Shown: one piece after another, positions 12,058-24,300 of the stretch
How positions within the stretch are numbered: position 1 is the stretch's first letter
Layout of the letters: every line of letters starts with the position of its first letter
DNA from: Cudoniella acicularis
Taxonomy: Eukaryota; Ascomycota; Leotiomycetes; Helotiales; Helotiaceae
Length of the DNA: 43,964 nt
Reading direction: 5' to 3'
Assembly: GCA_013054445.1 (NCBI GenBank)
Contig: JAAMPI010000303.1
Coordinates: forward strand, 1 to 43,964
Notes under the pieces: model-generated
Databases searched by the model: none
The model's input: the letters and a program-made list of their open reading frames with translations, nothing else
What the model was told of the DNA's origin: nothing
Program-made: the position numbers and the translations under genes

Positions 12058-13697
12058 GCTACACTCACAAAAGCATACAGCCAGGTGAAAACTGGTGTAA
12101 AACGACCACAAGGAGTCGCGCTGCGTGCATATGCAGATGATATCGTGAAAGATGAATTAAGTAGCGGGTACGACAAACTCCGACAAGAAGATGAAGTTAG
12201 TACCTGGCTAGTATTTGCATGCAGAATCCTACTTGATATTCAGGATATTCTAGGATCAGAAGTTTCTCGTGGGTGGGAGGAACTGTAAAAAGATGTCACA
12301 AAAGAAAAGGATAATCTTCAAGTCAAAGTACTTCCCGGCGGTCAATTGATCCCCGAGGGCGAGCGATGGAGCAGCGGTCTCGGAGATAGGACTCTTTTTA
12401 AGCTATACGCGGACTACGTTTCTCTAGAGACGAACATGTTCCAGAAAACGAAGGAGGCATGGTTTAAAAGGAAGTGACGGCAGATAATTCGAAGTATTAT
12501 CATTTTGTTGCCGGGACGGATGCTGCGTGTCCAGAGCCTGCAGAGTTACGCTAAGAGTATTATCGAGCTCGAAACGTACAAGAACCAACAAGCGATCTTA
12601 AAGATATGATCAAACGGTTCAACCTTCAGCCTATTCCGCCAAACCAACAACATTCATTCCTGTATGCTCGAAACCCAATATTCTGCGGATTCTGCAGATT
12701 CGAAATTGCTCTTGATGTTGAAGAAGCAGGGAGATTTCTTGCGATTCATCACCAATCCATATTTGCCGTGGCACATCTGTACAATGCTACTAATCAACTC
12801 TCCTTGTGTCAGGCTCGCTAGCCGGAGATGGATCAAGTGATTCAAATGCATCTGGAAATTTTGTTTGCTGGGGCTCTGCCTAAATCAGAGCAGGAATTTG
12901 CTTCAAGAATTTGGATACAATTAGGATACTCGGCTCGAAACTATGCCAGAAATTCTCGACTAAACAAGAACCGATGGGACATCAAACGACCTAGCGCGGT
13001 AGACAGTCCGAAGTGGACTGTAACAAAATGTTCTGATGTTTACCAGCATTTCTTTGGAGGAAAGGATGCCGAGCAGACTTTATACCATCTTGAAAAATTG
13101 ATTAAACAAGAAAACCCTCAAGCTGTAACTCGAAAATCGAATTCAAAAGCAATTTCCAAGCAGAAACATCAACGCCAATTAACACCACTGCAACTTCTTT
13201 CTCATATTTAAGACTACCTCCTAAAAGTTATCAAGGATATGAAAATTGATCACATGTCCTTAGCAAGGACATGCAATAAGCTGCTCAAATCTATCATGGA
13301 AGAACTCAATGATCGTTTCGATACTAGCCATTATGGTAATAAAGATGGCATTGATAGTAACAATCTGGGGTATCTTGTTATGGCGATGATGGGTTTGGAC
13401 GAAGCAGCTAAATGCCAAAAAATGCAGGATGAGGACCACCGACAGCACGTCAAGATGTTCGGCTATGCTAGAGGCGGTCCCCAGCTTGGGGTTTGTGGTG
13501 AGATGATTGAAAGTTTTATCAAAGAAACTCGAGAAGAAGATAACGAGAAGAAGAGAGAGACAGAGGTCGAGAGTACGAGGTCGAGAGAGAAAGAGGTTGA
13601 AGACAACAACGACAAAGGGAGCGCTTCCCTACCAAAAGAGAAGCAGGTTGAATTTAGCAGTTTCTCAATGCTGGAAAGGCTGAGACTCGGAAAATAA
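12058..13697 (+). pseudogene. Decayed fungal DUF6604-like protein gene
   Basis: The conceptual protein resembles, from memory, the large fungal DUF6604-type proteins of unknown function. Recognisable blocks are RPQGVALRAYADD, WLVFACRILLDIQDILG, ARNPIFCGFCRFEI, AHLYNATNQLSL, MDQVIQMHLEILFAG and the LARTCNKLL segment near the end. The reading is broken by TAA at 12286-12288, a shift near 12468-12474, TAA at 12552-12554, TAG at 12819-12821 and TAA at 13209-13211. From 12552 to 13697 a single frame continues straight through the stops, so they are nonsense mutations rather than introns. All four stops are compatible with a Gln codon changed by one C-to-T in a CpA context, which would fit RIP. The N-terminal domain is missing or unrecognisable. 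The last part (13500-13697) is rich in Glu and Lys. The family call is moderate; the pseudogene call is strong. Confidence 0.75.
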
Positions 13698-15390
13698 CCA
13701 AGTCCGGGACAGACCCACAAAGCTAGGAAAAGACCGAAGGGCACACACAACTACACACAAGTACTTCCGACTGAAAGAGAGAATGAAGAAAATCCGAACC
13801 CTTTCCGTGTGGTTCCCAACTGTCGCTAGCCATTTTCAACCTTTTCAGGTCATGAGGAAGTACCCCCCATCATTCTCCATTCCCCACCACTTCACCCCTC
13901 AAGCTCGACTCGATATTAAACCCACTCCCTTTCACCATTCTCAGAGCTCCATGTATACTAAGCTCGCATTTCTGATTTTATAGCATCGGAGTTAGCAAAC
14001 CGTAGCCGAGGTCGTCCACTTTTTCGGGATCCTTTGCGACAAATCGTCGGCTGGTTATCGATAATTCCAGAAGATCTAACAACGCTCCTCAAACACAGTT
14101 AAATTCACAAACTCATGCCAAATCCAACCTCAAAGATGCCACGCTACTCGTGATGATATGTCGACGTCATTCCTATTAACACACTACAAGCTTGGAACAA
14201 AAATCAGGGTGCACTGGTGCAATTTCGAACTCACGGATATTTCGGCACCCAGCCGTCAGGTCCTGTTCCACTCTCGGCGCATCCCCGGAATCCACTTTCC
14301 AATAACCCACCCACTCGAATCAGGATAACTCCCACCTCTCTTGGACTTCGAGTCAGGATGAGGATAAGATAAGCTTTCTCCACAGCCGTTTCTGAAAGAG
14401 AGCCGCGTCAGCCACCTTGTGAGGCCCTGACGTCTCGTTTATATTTTGGGAGTGGGCTTCAAAGAACAGGATATTTGGCCGAAGAAGTTCCAGAGAACCC
14501 TTCCATTAGGCTCTGAATGGTTATAATCGGGGCTCCAGGTTGCTGGAGAAAGGGCGGACGTTGCGAACATGTGAATGGAGACTCCGGACCTTTTGTGGGT
14601 GCCACGTTTGAATGACCGGAGACTTGGGGATTTGGAGAGCTGGAGAGCTGGAGCTTGGAGATGAGGAGTTTTGGGGACTGGAGAAGTTCATACCTGTGTT
14701 ATGGTCCCATGGTCCCAGTTTCGAAGCCTTTTGTAAATCTGGCTCAAGTGTGGGTAGTTCCCGATCTATCCGAATTCTAAAAAGCTTGTAAAGCTTTCTC
14801 TTCTTGTCAAGTGCAATAAATCTTTTGGAGGCTTGGCAAAGCTAGATATGTTAAACTTGGGAGATCTTGCCAAGCCTCAGCCAAAGGAAGCTTAGTAGCT
14901 CTAGCTGCTTGTCGCGAATGCTTCTTCTCCAACTCCCGCATCCAGTCGAATCTTGCCCGATGCTGTGGAACCGAGTGGAGAATCTATGCTTACGAGACGC
15001 ATTGAAAATGCTTTCGGGCCGAAATTTTTGGCCAAAGATATTGGAGAGGATTGAAAGAGGTCCCGTAGAGGGGTAATTTTTAGTCCGCTTTCAGTTGAAC
15101 CTGGAGTTTGGAGAGCTGGAGACGGCCTGTTCGTTTTTCGAAGAAGGCCCGAATTGTTAGTCTCTATTGCACATGCGGGTGGACGGTGGAATTTGGGGTC
15201 CTCCATGGGGTCCCCGTGGTCAGAAATGGAAATCTTGTAAAGAACTTCGGGGTTTTGAAGAAAGTATTAGTAGTCCGGCTTTCCCAGTTCTTGTGAATCA
15301 TTCTCCTCCATTCCGTTCTCTCTCCCTGGAGCCATATCCATCCTCTTGAGCTTTATTTCATCACAATTTGAATCGACCAACTCCGTTACC
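13698..15390. other. Long upstream region of the sugar transporter, no gene seen
   Basis: The stretch contains no convincing coding region; ORFs are under 105 codons and share no family motifs. It is the likely promoter and leader of the transporter at 15391. Its second half is rich in CTGGAG/CTCCAG hexamers, listed separately. Confidence 0.5.
14533..15331 (+). promoter_or_regulatory. Cluster of SYGGRG hexamers (possible CreA sites)
   Basis: Ten hexamers fit SYGGRG, the known binding consensus of the carbon catabolite repressor CreA: starts at 14533 (reverse), 14543, 14582 (reverse), 14616, 14640, 14648, 14678, 15101, 15116 and 15326. Seven of the eight forward hits are CTGGAG (14616 is CCGGAG). 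Carbon repression of a sugar transporter makes sense, but the hexamer is degenerate (about one per 256 bases by chance on both strands), and the repeated GGAGAGCTGGAG phrase may simply be local duplication. Confidence 0.3.
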
Positions 15391-17270
15391 ATGGTTACAA
15401 TTCAGAAGGTCGCAGAGTCAAAAGTCAGCCAGTCCGTCGTTGGCCGCAACAATGCAGATAAAAAGCATGGCCTCCTTGGTATGCTCGCCAACCCATATGT
15501 CTTCATGACATGTCTCTTTGCATCACTTGGTTGTATGATGTACGGATACGATCAGGGAGTTATGGGGTCGATTCTCGTTATGCAGAACTTCGAAGCACAT
15601 TTCCCAACACTCACCGGTTCTACGATCCAAGGATGGCTTGTGTCTGCTCTTGAGCTTGGTGCTTGGGCAGGTGCTTTGTTCAACGGATATCTTGCAGATA
15701 GGATTTCCCGGAAATACAGCATGTTGGTTGCTGTGATAATTTTTACCCTTGGAACAGGGTTCCAAGCTGGTGCTCAGAACCCAGCCATGCTTTTCGCTGG
15801 AAGAGTGATTGGTGGTATTGGAATTGGAATGTTCAGTATGGTGTAAGTTGTTCTTGCAGATAACTCCTTTTCTCTTCACCATACTGACATCACCCAACAG
15901 AATTCCCCTCTACCAAGCTGAAATCGCTCCACCGGAGCTTCGCGGCTCTCTTGTTTCATTGCAACAACTCTCTATCACGATTGGGACGTGTATAGCTTTC
16001 TGGCTGGACTATGGAATGCATTTCGTTGGAGGTTCAGATTGCAACCCTGCAGGCGTTGCAAATGGTGGCCTTGACTCGACAGGTACCTTCTTACCATTTG
16101 AAGCCCATGGACACACTTGCCTTGGCGAGAAGGCAATTTCATGGAGAATACCTCTTGCTCTTCAACTTATCCCTGCTTGGATTCTATTCTTTGGGATGTT
16201 CTTCCTCCCATTCTCTCCTAGATGTAAGTCATGCTTTTCTCGAGCTTTAGTCCCTTTCAAAAGGTACTTATTAGAACCTATATTCTAATTCATTCCTTCC
16301 TAGGGCTCATGATGAAACACCGTGACGACGAATGTATCTCTTCCCTCTCCAAACTCCGCCGCCTCTCTCCGGAAGACCCGCTCCTCCGTGCCGAGTACCT
16401 CGAAATCAAAGCCGCCGTCATGTTCGACGAAGAAACAGAAGCCGAATTCAACAAGGAGAACAAATTCGGTGCTTGGCGCGTTCTTTTCTCCGGCTCCATG
16501 ATCAAGCGTCTCGGTATCGGATGCTGGATCATGATTTTCCAACAGTTCACTGGTATCAACGCCGTGCTCTACTACGCTCCTCAAATTTTTGCAACTTTCG
16601 GCTTCACATCCGTCACTACCGATTTGCTTGCCACTGGTGTCACAGGTATCCTTCAGATCATCTTCACACTCCCAGCAGTGCTCTTCCTAGACAGCTTTGG
16701 CAGGAAGACGTTCTTGATTACCGGCGCGGTGGGCATGTGCATCTGTCACGTAATCGTAGCAGCCATCGATGCTCGTTCGAAAATTCTTGGGCCACGCACA
16801 CTTCTGCAGGCTGGGCATCCATCGCATTCATCTGGCTCTTCGCCGTCAACTTCGCCTACTCCTGGGGCCCAGTTGCCTGGGTCATCACACAAGAAATCTT
16901 CCCCAACAGCATGCGCTCGCGCGGTGTCTCCATCGTCGCTTCCACCAACTGGATGTTCAATTTCGTCATCGGTCTTACGACCAGAGATATGCTTGCTAGC
17001 ATGAAATTCGGCACGTATATCTTCTTTGCAGCTTTCTGTGCAGGTGGTGGCCTTTTTGTTTGGTTGGCGGTTCCAGAAACCCAGAACAAGACATTGGAGG
17101 AATTGGATGTGTATTTTGGGGGTGATAATAGTAGTATTGCGGTTGCGGATCGCGAGAGGATGCAGAGGATTGAGGAGAGTTTGGGGTTGGCTGGTGTTCA
17201 GAGGGTGGAGGATTTGAAGGGTGAGAAGGCAGTGGGGAGTGATGAGCAAGAGGAGAATGTTGGGATTTAG
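15391..17270 (+). CDS. MFS sugar transporter with an apparent 1-base frameshift
   Basis: This is a 12-TM sugar/H+ symporter-type protein. Exons 15391-15842, 15901-16223 and 16304-17270 are split by 58- and 80-nt introns. Motifs seen are YGYDQGVMGS in TM1, GYLADRISRK (motif A), GRVIGGIGIG, PFSPRW in place of PESPRW, the QQFTGINAVLYY signature, SWGPVAWV and PETQNKTLEELD. The usual length of about 580 residues is reached only if one base is added near 16771-16775: before that point the frame reads VAAIDA, after it the next frame reads FENSWATHTSAGWAS. Read as given, translation leaves the family sequence there and stops at 17004, losing the last TM helices. No intron can bridge the site. Either an assembly error or a recent null mutation explains it. 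The ATG at 15391 follows a good ACC context. Confidence 0.88.
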
Positions 17271-18343
17271 GTGGGCTGGGCGGGTTTAGCCTAGTATTGG
17301 AAGGGGGAAGGGAGGGAATAGACTCAACCAGATATTTATATATATCATACGACTACATGAATGATGAAGGCATACAATTCGTAATAATCACATCTGAGCT
17401 CTTGTAGAACAAAAATGGGGAAAGTGAATAAAAGCGAGTCAGGAAGTGTGGAAAAGGTAGTCGTTGCTTAGGGGTCCTTTGCTCAAGCTCTAAGCCCCCT
17501 GAGCCCCTATAAATTAGCGAGCAACAGAAAATGCCCGTCACTATCCTCTTTCACGACAAAAACAAACCATTTTCCAAGTATTTACCAGGTAAAAATCGCT
17601 TACCGATAAATATATCCCTACTCGAAACATAATGACGTTTGTGCCCTCTTACATTTGCGATTTAATTCGTGCGCGCAAAAGTGCCCCCTCATCTGGTTCC
17701 AGGCCCAAGCCAGGAGGTCCTTCTTAACACTTGAGAATTTAAACACTTTGGTGTTATTGTGAGAAATTATCGCACGGGAATATATTTTATAAAGTGTGTT
17801 CATTCATTTGTTCAATGTACTTGGAATTTCTTTCAAGTTGAGATTTATTTTGTTCTTGTTAAGTTTTTAGTGGGGGTTTCGTGAACCGCGAAACAGTGGG
17901 AGGGATAGTGTGTAAGTCCCTGTAGTTTAGTGAGTAGTCGCTAATTTATAGTGCGAATGCCCCTGTAATTTAGCGAACCGTTGCTGGAGGTGAACTGCAC
18001 AACTGCCCGTGACACTTCTAAAAACAAACACCATCGTACAAGTACAATACAACACAGATATGTCGTATGGCCATGGGCTTACGGGTACCGCGGCTCGAGA
18101 GGCCGTAGTGTTTCTCTAAGCATAAGCATCGGGTTTGAAGCTGTGGTACTTCAGGAAGCAATTCAGGGGCTTTTTGAAAGATGTATGCATTTGGTAGGCA
18201 AGATGTTTGTTGTCAATGTTCTTTCATTGTCAACGTTCATAGGTATTGCTTTAGTCTACCACAGTACAATCAAGTAGAATTGTTTCAATTTCCGCAAATT
18301 CTATCTATTCTGCGAATCTAAGAAGTTCTAACAATAAGTCTAC
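17271..18343. other. Intergenic between transporter and PKS 3' end, repeat debris
   Basis: No gene is seen. The stretch contains scattered related motifs (next entry) and phrases such as GTGCCCTCTTACATTTGCG and AAAGTGCCCCCTCATCTGG (about 17640-17700) that look like the ends of a decayed DNA transposon or MITE. The ORF at 17981-18277 has no recognisable content. Confidence 0.45.
17504..17976 (+). repeat. Dispersed 17-nt motif in direct and inverted copies
   Basis: Copies of a CCCCTRTAAWTTAGCGA-like motif occur at 17504-17520, 17918-17934 (degenerate) and 17960-17976. An inverted copy at 17938-17951 can pair with the last one as a hairpin (12 of 14 positions). Sub-terminal repeats of this kind are found at transposon ends, but no transposase remnant or target duplication was identified. 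Confidence 0.5.
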
Positions 18344-21300
18344 TTAACCCTCGACTGAAACCTCGGTAGGTAAACGAAGAGAGCTTTTCGATGCCGCAGA
18401 AAGACCAATACTAAGTAAAGTCCCCTCTCCTAAAAGCTCAAAAATTGGAATATCGGCAGCAAATTCCTTAGCAAACCAACCCCGTAATTCAATAGCTAGT
18501 AGAGAATCCACACCATAGAAACGAACAGGTTTACGCAGAGCTTCGGCATCCCCCCTGACCCTTTCTCCAGACCCCGGCATACTGCTCAACAAGCGTTCCA
18601 GAAATGCCTCAGAAATAACGGCGCCAGCTTCGGCTAGTGTCTCCGCCGCCAAGAACTGTTGTCGTATCTTAGCTGAACCATCCATTTCGCCATTTTGAGC
18701 ATGTTCACTCTGGCTCGCACGGTACATGATATGGTGGTAGAATGGAAGTGTAGGAAATGGGGATTCTTTCGCTGCCTTTTTAAGGATCTTCGACGGCGCC
18801 GCAAGTCCAATGGTAAGTTGGCTCTCCGTAACAGACAGAATGTCCAGGTCCGGATTGCAATACTTGTCAAGAAGGGCGAAGAACTCAGGCGGTGTGATAC
18901 CAGTGAGAAACCCTCCAGCGAGGATCCGCTCACGCAGGGCTTTCTTCGAAGCTAGAAAACCGTTCTCGAGCATAACACCAAGATCCAAAGCAATGGCTTT
19001 CTCTCCTTGCGCCACACGATAGCGAGCAAGTGAGTCCATGTAGGTATTCCCAGCGGCATAGTTAGCTTGACCTGCAGAGCCGAGAATACCTGCGACGGAT
19101 GAAAGGAGCACAAAGAACTCAAGACCTTTGGGCAGCACGGTGTGGAGATTCCATGAACCGATAGTCTTCGGGTCAGTACTAGCTCGCCAGTCTTCGTGCG
19201 ACATATTCGCGAATAGAGTATCCTATCTTTCGTCAGTATTTAGAAACAATTAGCTTGAAAGTTGTGTAATTACCCGAAGGACCATAGATGCCTGTATGCA
19301 GCCTCCAATGGGCGGCATATCATTTTCATATCTCCCCAACACATCGCATAGCAGAGAAAGGTTGGTAATATCACACGAAGCAACTTCTACTCTTGCCCCC
19401 GCTCGGCGCAGATCCTTGACCGTTTTTATGGCTTCCTCGCTTCGAAGGCCTGACAAAGACAAGAGAAGAAGATTTTTGGCTTTTCTTTCTTCAGCCATCC
19501 ATCTGGCAATGGCAAGCCCCAATCCACCAGTCCCTCCAGCAATGAGGTAAGTCTTTTCCTCGCTAAGAAAGAAGCTTGGCTTTGTTTTCAAGGTGGTCTA
19601 TGGAGTTATCAGCAAGCTGAAGACATGTAAAACACCCTGTTCCACTTACGGGAATCAATGCTTCGCTATTCATCTCGAAAACTATCTTTCCAATCATCTT
19701 ACCCTCTTGAAGCATTCGCATGCCTCTCTGCACATCGGATATTGGAAGGACGTGGACTGGTTGAGCAGGTTGAAAGATTCCATCTCGAAACATATCGAGG
19801 AGCTTTTCAATGTTGCTCTTTACTAACCATGGAACATCGTAAAACTTGGATGACACATCTAGCGAAGCAAATGTTGCACCTCGCATGAAAGGCCTCATTG
19901 GTAGGCTACTGTTGGCGTCGATATCCTTCTTGCCAATCTCGATGAAGCGTCCGTAGGGAGCGATGAGGTCCCACGTAGCCACTAAGCTCTCTCCGGCAAG
20001 GGAATTGAGAACCACATCAACACCACGGTCATTTGTCATCCGACGAATGCCATCTGCAAACGAAGTGTCGCGGCTGTAGAATATATGATCTGCGGGGATA
20101 TGATAGTGCTCCATGAGGAACTTCTTCTTCTCACCCGAGCCGACAGTGGTGAAAATTTCGCTGCCTAAGTATTGTGCTATCTGGATGGCAGCCTGGCCGG
20201 TTCCACCTGCTCCTGAATGGATCAGAATCGTTTCTCCTTTCTGGAGTTTTCCTAAACCTTGAAGCGCATCCCAAGCAGCTACAAATTGTGAGGGGACAGA
20301 AGCTGCTTGCATTAGACTGACACCCTCAGGGACCCGAGCAACTGCGACTGCTTTGATCCTTGTGTAAATTGCGAATGCTGTTGGAGTGAAGAGAGCGACA
20401 CGATCTCCGGGCTTGAAGTCGGTATCCTTTCCTGCTCGGCTCACAACACCCGCACATTCAGTGCCTAATGTCGTGCCATTGATTCGTCCCAGGGCGAGAA
20501 GCAAATCTCTGAAATTTAGCCCAACCATGTGAACTTTAACCTCCACCTCATCTGGAGCTAAGGGCTCATCATACGATGTGTCTTCTACCCACTTGAGACT
20601 GTCAAGAAGCCCTGGCGTAGTAGCTGCCAAAAGAAGTGGAGGTCCTGTCCCAAAAGCCTGAGTTTTTGACCGTTCCGGTAATGATCGCTGGTAAACATCG
20701 CGAGATATTTCCTTTGCCGCAATGATGCGGCAGATGTTGAGGTTTCCTCCGCTTTGAAGATAAGCCGACTCATAACTCTGATCTGTTGAGGAAAAGTCTG
20801 TTTTCTCTACCAATGTTGTTATGTGACCAACTTGCTCAGCACCAGAAACATTCTCGAGTGATGCTGTGACGATGACTGAGTGATTGTTTTCAGCGCGAAC
20901 CACCCGCGCGAGTCCATCTATGATGCATCGGCTCGGTGGAAGATCAAGGTTTTTATCTCGTCCAGTGAGCCAAAGAATTCCTTTCGCCGATATGAGAATT
21001 TGCTTCAATGCCAGAAAGGCTTCGGAAGAAATATCCTCTAATAGCGAGTGTTCCAGCTCTGCCAAAAAGATGTAGGTCAGCTCAGAGCTACCATCAGGAG
21101 GTTCGATTTTATCCAGGGTGTAGATGTCGCAATTCCGATGGGTCAAATTCTGTAAATTCTTTTGCAACAATTTCGAAACTTGTTGCTGATGCTCGGAGGA
21201 TTCATCGATCACCAATACAAACTGCATTGAAACCGATGGTCCATGTTGCGGCAAGGGTTTCCTGGAAATTGCTATCGATGTGCAGTTTTGATCATCGAAA

Positions 21301-24300
21301 CATGTCTCTATGTTCGAGAATCCATTATTTTCTAAGACTGTGCTAGTATGGCTGTTTTCCGTTGAGACTTCTTAAAAGTTGTTAGTACCCGAATCAAGCA
21401 GTTATAAGGTGGGGATTACCGTTGCATGTGCCGACAAGAGTTGTCTCAAATAGAACGATTCTTCCTCCACTATATTACATAATTAGCATCTTCTGAACAC
21501 TTTTTGGTATACAGCTGCGTTACTCACGGTCTCAAGAGTTGATTGGCTTGATGTAGTACTTTATCGGTTTGGATATCTTGTCCAAAGGACTTAAAGTAGA
21601 GTCAGTTCCAGCTACAAGCTCAGCAGATGCTTAACTTACATAAGATAGAAACACCAGATCAAAAGAATTCTCAATGAATTCTTCAGAGCTCAAACTCTGA
21701 GTCATGTCCCAAGATGTAGATTTTAGTCCGTCATATTGTTCGAGTAACATGCGAAGTTCTTCCGGTTTCATTCCAGAAAGGTCGGTCAGCATATATGTTT
21801 CGTGACATAGTACAGGCTTATCGGAATCCTTTGGCGCAAAGAATTGATCCAGTAATAGGCTCTGACTTCCATCTAGGCCTACACTGAAGTGAAGAATCTT
21901 CATGTTCGGATTCTTGAACGTGGCCAATTCCAGAAATTGTTCGACATAGGCAAGAGCTGTAGGCTTGTTTAAGACCCCTTGATCTGGTGGACAGCTAACA
22001 GTTGATGGACTTGATGGGCTGAAAAAGTCTATGTCTGGCTTCCATTGCAGGTGATAACACATATGGGGCTCATAATCCTGTTGTTGTACTAAACCCATTG
22101 CGGTAACAAATCGGAGTCTGAATCTCTTCGCGTGAAGTAGAACCTTTCCTAAAGTGCTGTCGAGGGCAGTTACAGACGCCTCAAACCCTGTATTGCCCTT
22201 GGTAAGCAGGCGTGCTCTGGATTTCACAGACTGTGTCTGCGGATGAGTAAGCACCGAGCTGGAGACCCAAAAGTCCTCCACCTCTATTGGTACTGCCGTA
22301 GGAAAGATGCCTGCGCCACCTCTGGCCATGACCGCCAAACTCGTCTGAATAATGCCATCAGCAGTTATCGGATGAATAATGTGCTCCTGGAAGTGATTGG
22401 CATTATCTGCTGGATGCCAATCGAAGCAATTAACATCAGCAGTCGACTGCCACCCATCGCTGTCGCTAAAGGTAACGTTATCCATAGCACGGAAAGTCGG
22501 TCCAAAGGTATATCCCGAATTCCATAACGACTTGTAAAACTCGGCTCTGCTCAAGACCCATTTTGATGCTGCTTCCGCGTCGCGATGGTTCTTTTGGCTA
22601 CGTGCCAGCCGCTCTGGCTCTTCACTGCCCGCCACGCCGTTTGGCGGTGTCTCATATTCCACGGCAATTCTGCCATGAGAATTCTCGTGCCACTGACCGT
22701 TCTCACATGAATACAAGTGATAATCCCAAGTCGTTGAATCTCTAATAGAATCGTCCTGGATAGGTCGAAGATGGAGGTGTGTCTCAATGCCCTCGGCACT
22801 CGTTGGGATCACAAGAGCGGCCAAAAAGTAGCCCTTGCTGACCCTGTACCCCTTTATCGGGCGGTCGGAATTTGCTTGAGCAAGTTGTTTCCCTGCCTCT
22901 GCGGCCATGATGACCATACCAACCGCGGGATAAACCACGGCCCCATTGATCTAGCACATGTCAGGACGTATGCTCTCTATAAATTGAGAGAGTGAAAGGG
23001 GAATATATGCTGGGTACACCAGTACATACCTTGTGGTCGGCGGCCCAAGGTAGCTCTGACAGCTTGAAGAAATTGGTCCATCTTGCTTCCAACGGATTCC
23101 AGTCAATCACGGGCTTCCCCAAAAGGTCCAGTTTGGCATGGCGGCGAAATCGATACTCTTGACCAAGACGCGCGTTCGACCAATATTTGCGCGAAGTATC
23201 GAAAGGGTATTCAGGAAGGGTGGGCAGTACACATTTGAGACGGTTGTGGTTGTTGCTCTCATGGTCGTTTTCCAATTCATTTGCTCGTGCGAGGTTCACC
23301 GCGAAGCCATGGCAGGACAACTGTCCAATCACGGCCATGGCGGTTCGGTCGGCAGGGAAATGCCGCTTTAGGGTCGAGTAGTATGCCGTGCCGGCAGCAG
23401 AAGGAATTAAGCGAAGCACTTCCCGGACCGGCCCCTGTAAGGATGAATGCGGGCCGATTTCCACTAGGACTTGCACAGAGACTGCTCTTCGATGACTACC
23501 ATCAAGTTTCTTGCGTCGATTTACCACCGGTCGAGAGACCAGTTGGGTGACAGCATCGCTGAACCGGACCGGTTTCACCATGTTCTGGATCCAGTAGCTG
23601 GGCTTACCGAGCACCGTCGACTCGACATGCTCGCCAGTGACAGACGAGATCATGATAGCCGGAGTTCTATCAGGATCGAAGCCGGTCCTAGTCCCGGGCT
23701 CTAAGCACCCCATCCGTGCTAGGTATTCGTCCGTTACGAAAGACATCTGAGGCGAGTGATAGGCGACTTCGACCTTGAGCTGCCGGTGGAAGATATTTGG
23801 CCCGTATTTACCGTCAGCCAACCCGGTTGCCAGGATCTGTAGCTGTTTCCGATTTCCTGAGACGGTCACACTCTCAGGACTGTTGATACAGGCGACTGTG
23901 AGCGACGGGGCGACCTCGTCTATGATGGGTTGGATTTGTGTCGCCGATAGACCAACAGCCATCATCCCCCCTATCTTCTGCTCGGCTAATATTTCTGACA
24001 CCATACCTCGAAAGTACGCCACTTTCCAGGCCGACTCCTTTGAGAGCGCTCCAGTACAATACCTATGAAGTACAATTAGTTATGCTTCACTGTTTCAGCT
24101 GATGGTTCACTTACGCTGCCGTAATCTCTCCAGACGAGTGGCCCACTACCGCAGCAGGCCAAATGTTGAGGCTCCGATACAGATCACATATAGCCATCTG
24201 GAGCACCGTGCATATAGCCTGGCTCAAGCTAGGTCGTTGGATATCCGCTACGGCATCAACGTCGCAGAGAGTTTCTTCATACCCATCAGTCATTACTTTC

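Noticed and set aside
11689..12111. Minus-strand ORF of 140 codons, Cys-rich
   Set aside because: It has no family motif and overlaps the start of the DUF6604-like relic on the other strand; chance openness is more likely.
13463..13750. Minus-strand ORF with a Leu/Ser-rich sequence
   Set aside because: It is the antisense of the Glu/Lys-rich end of the DUF6604-like relic, which explains its composition.
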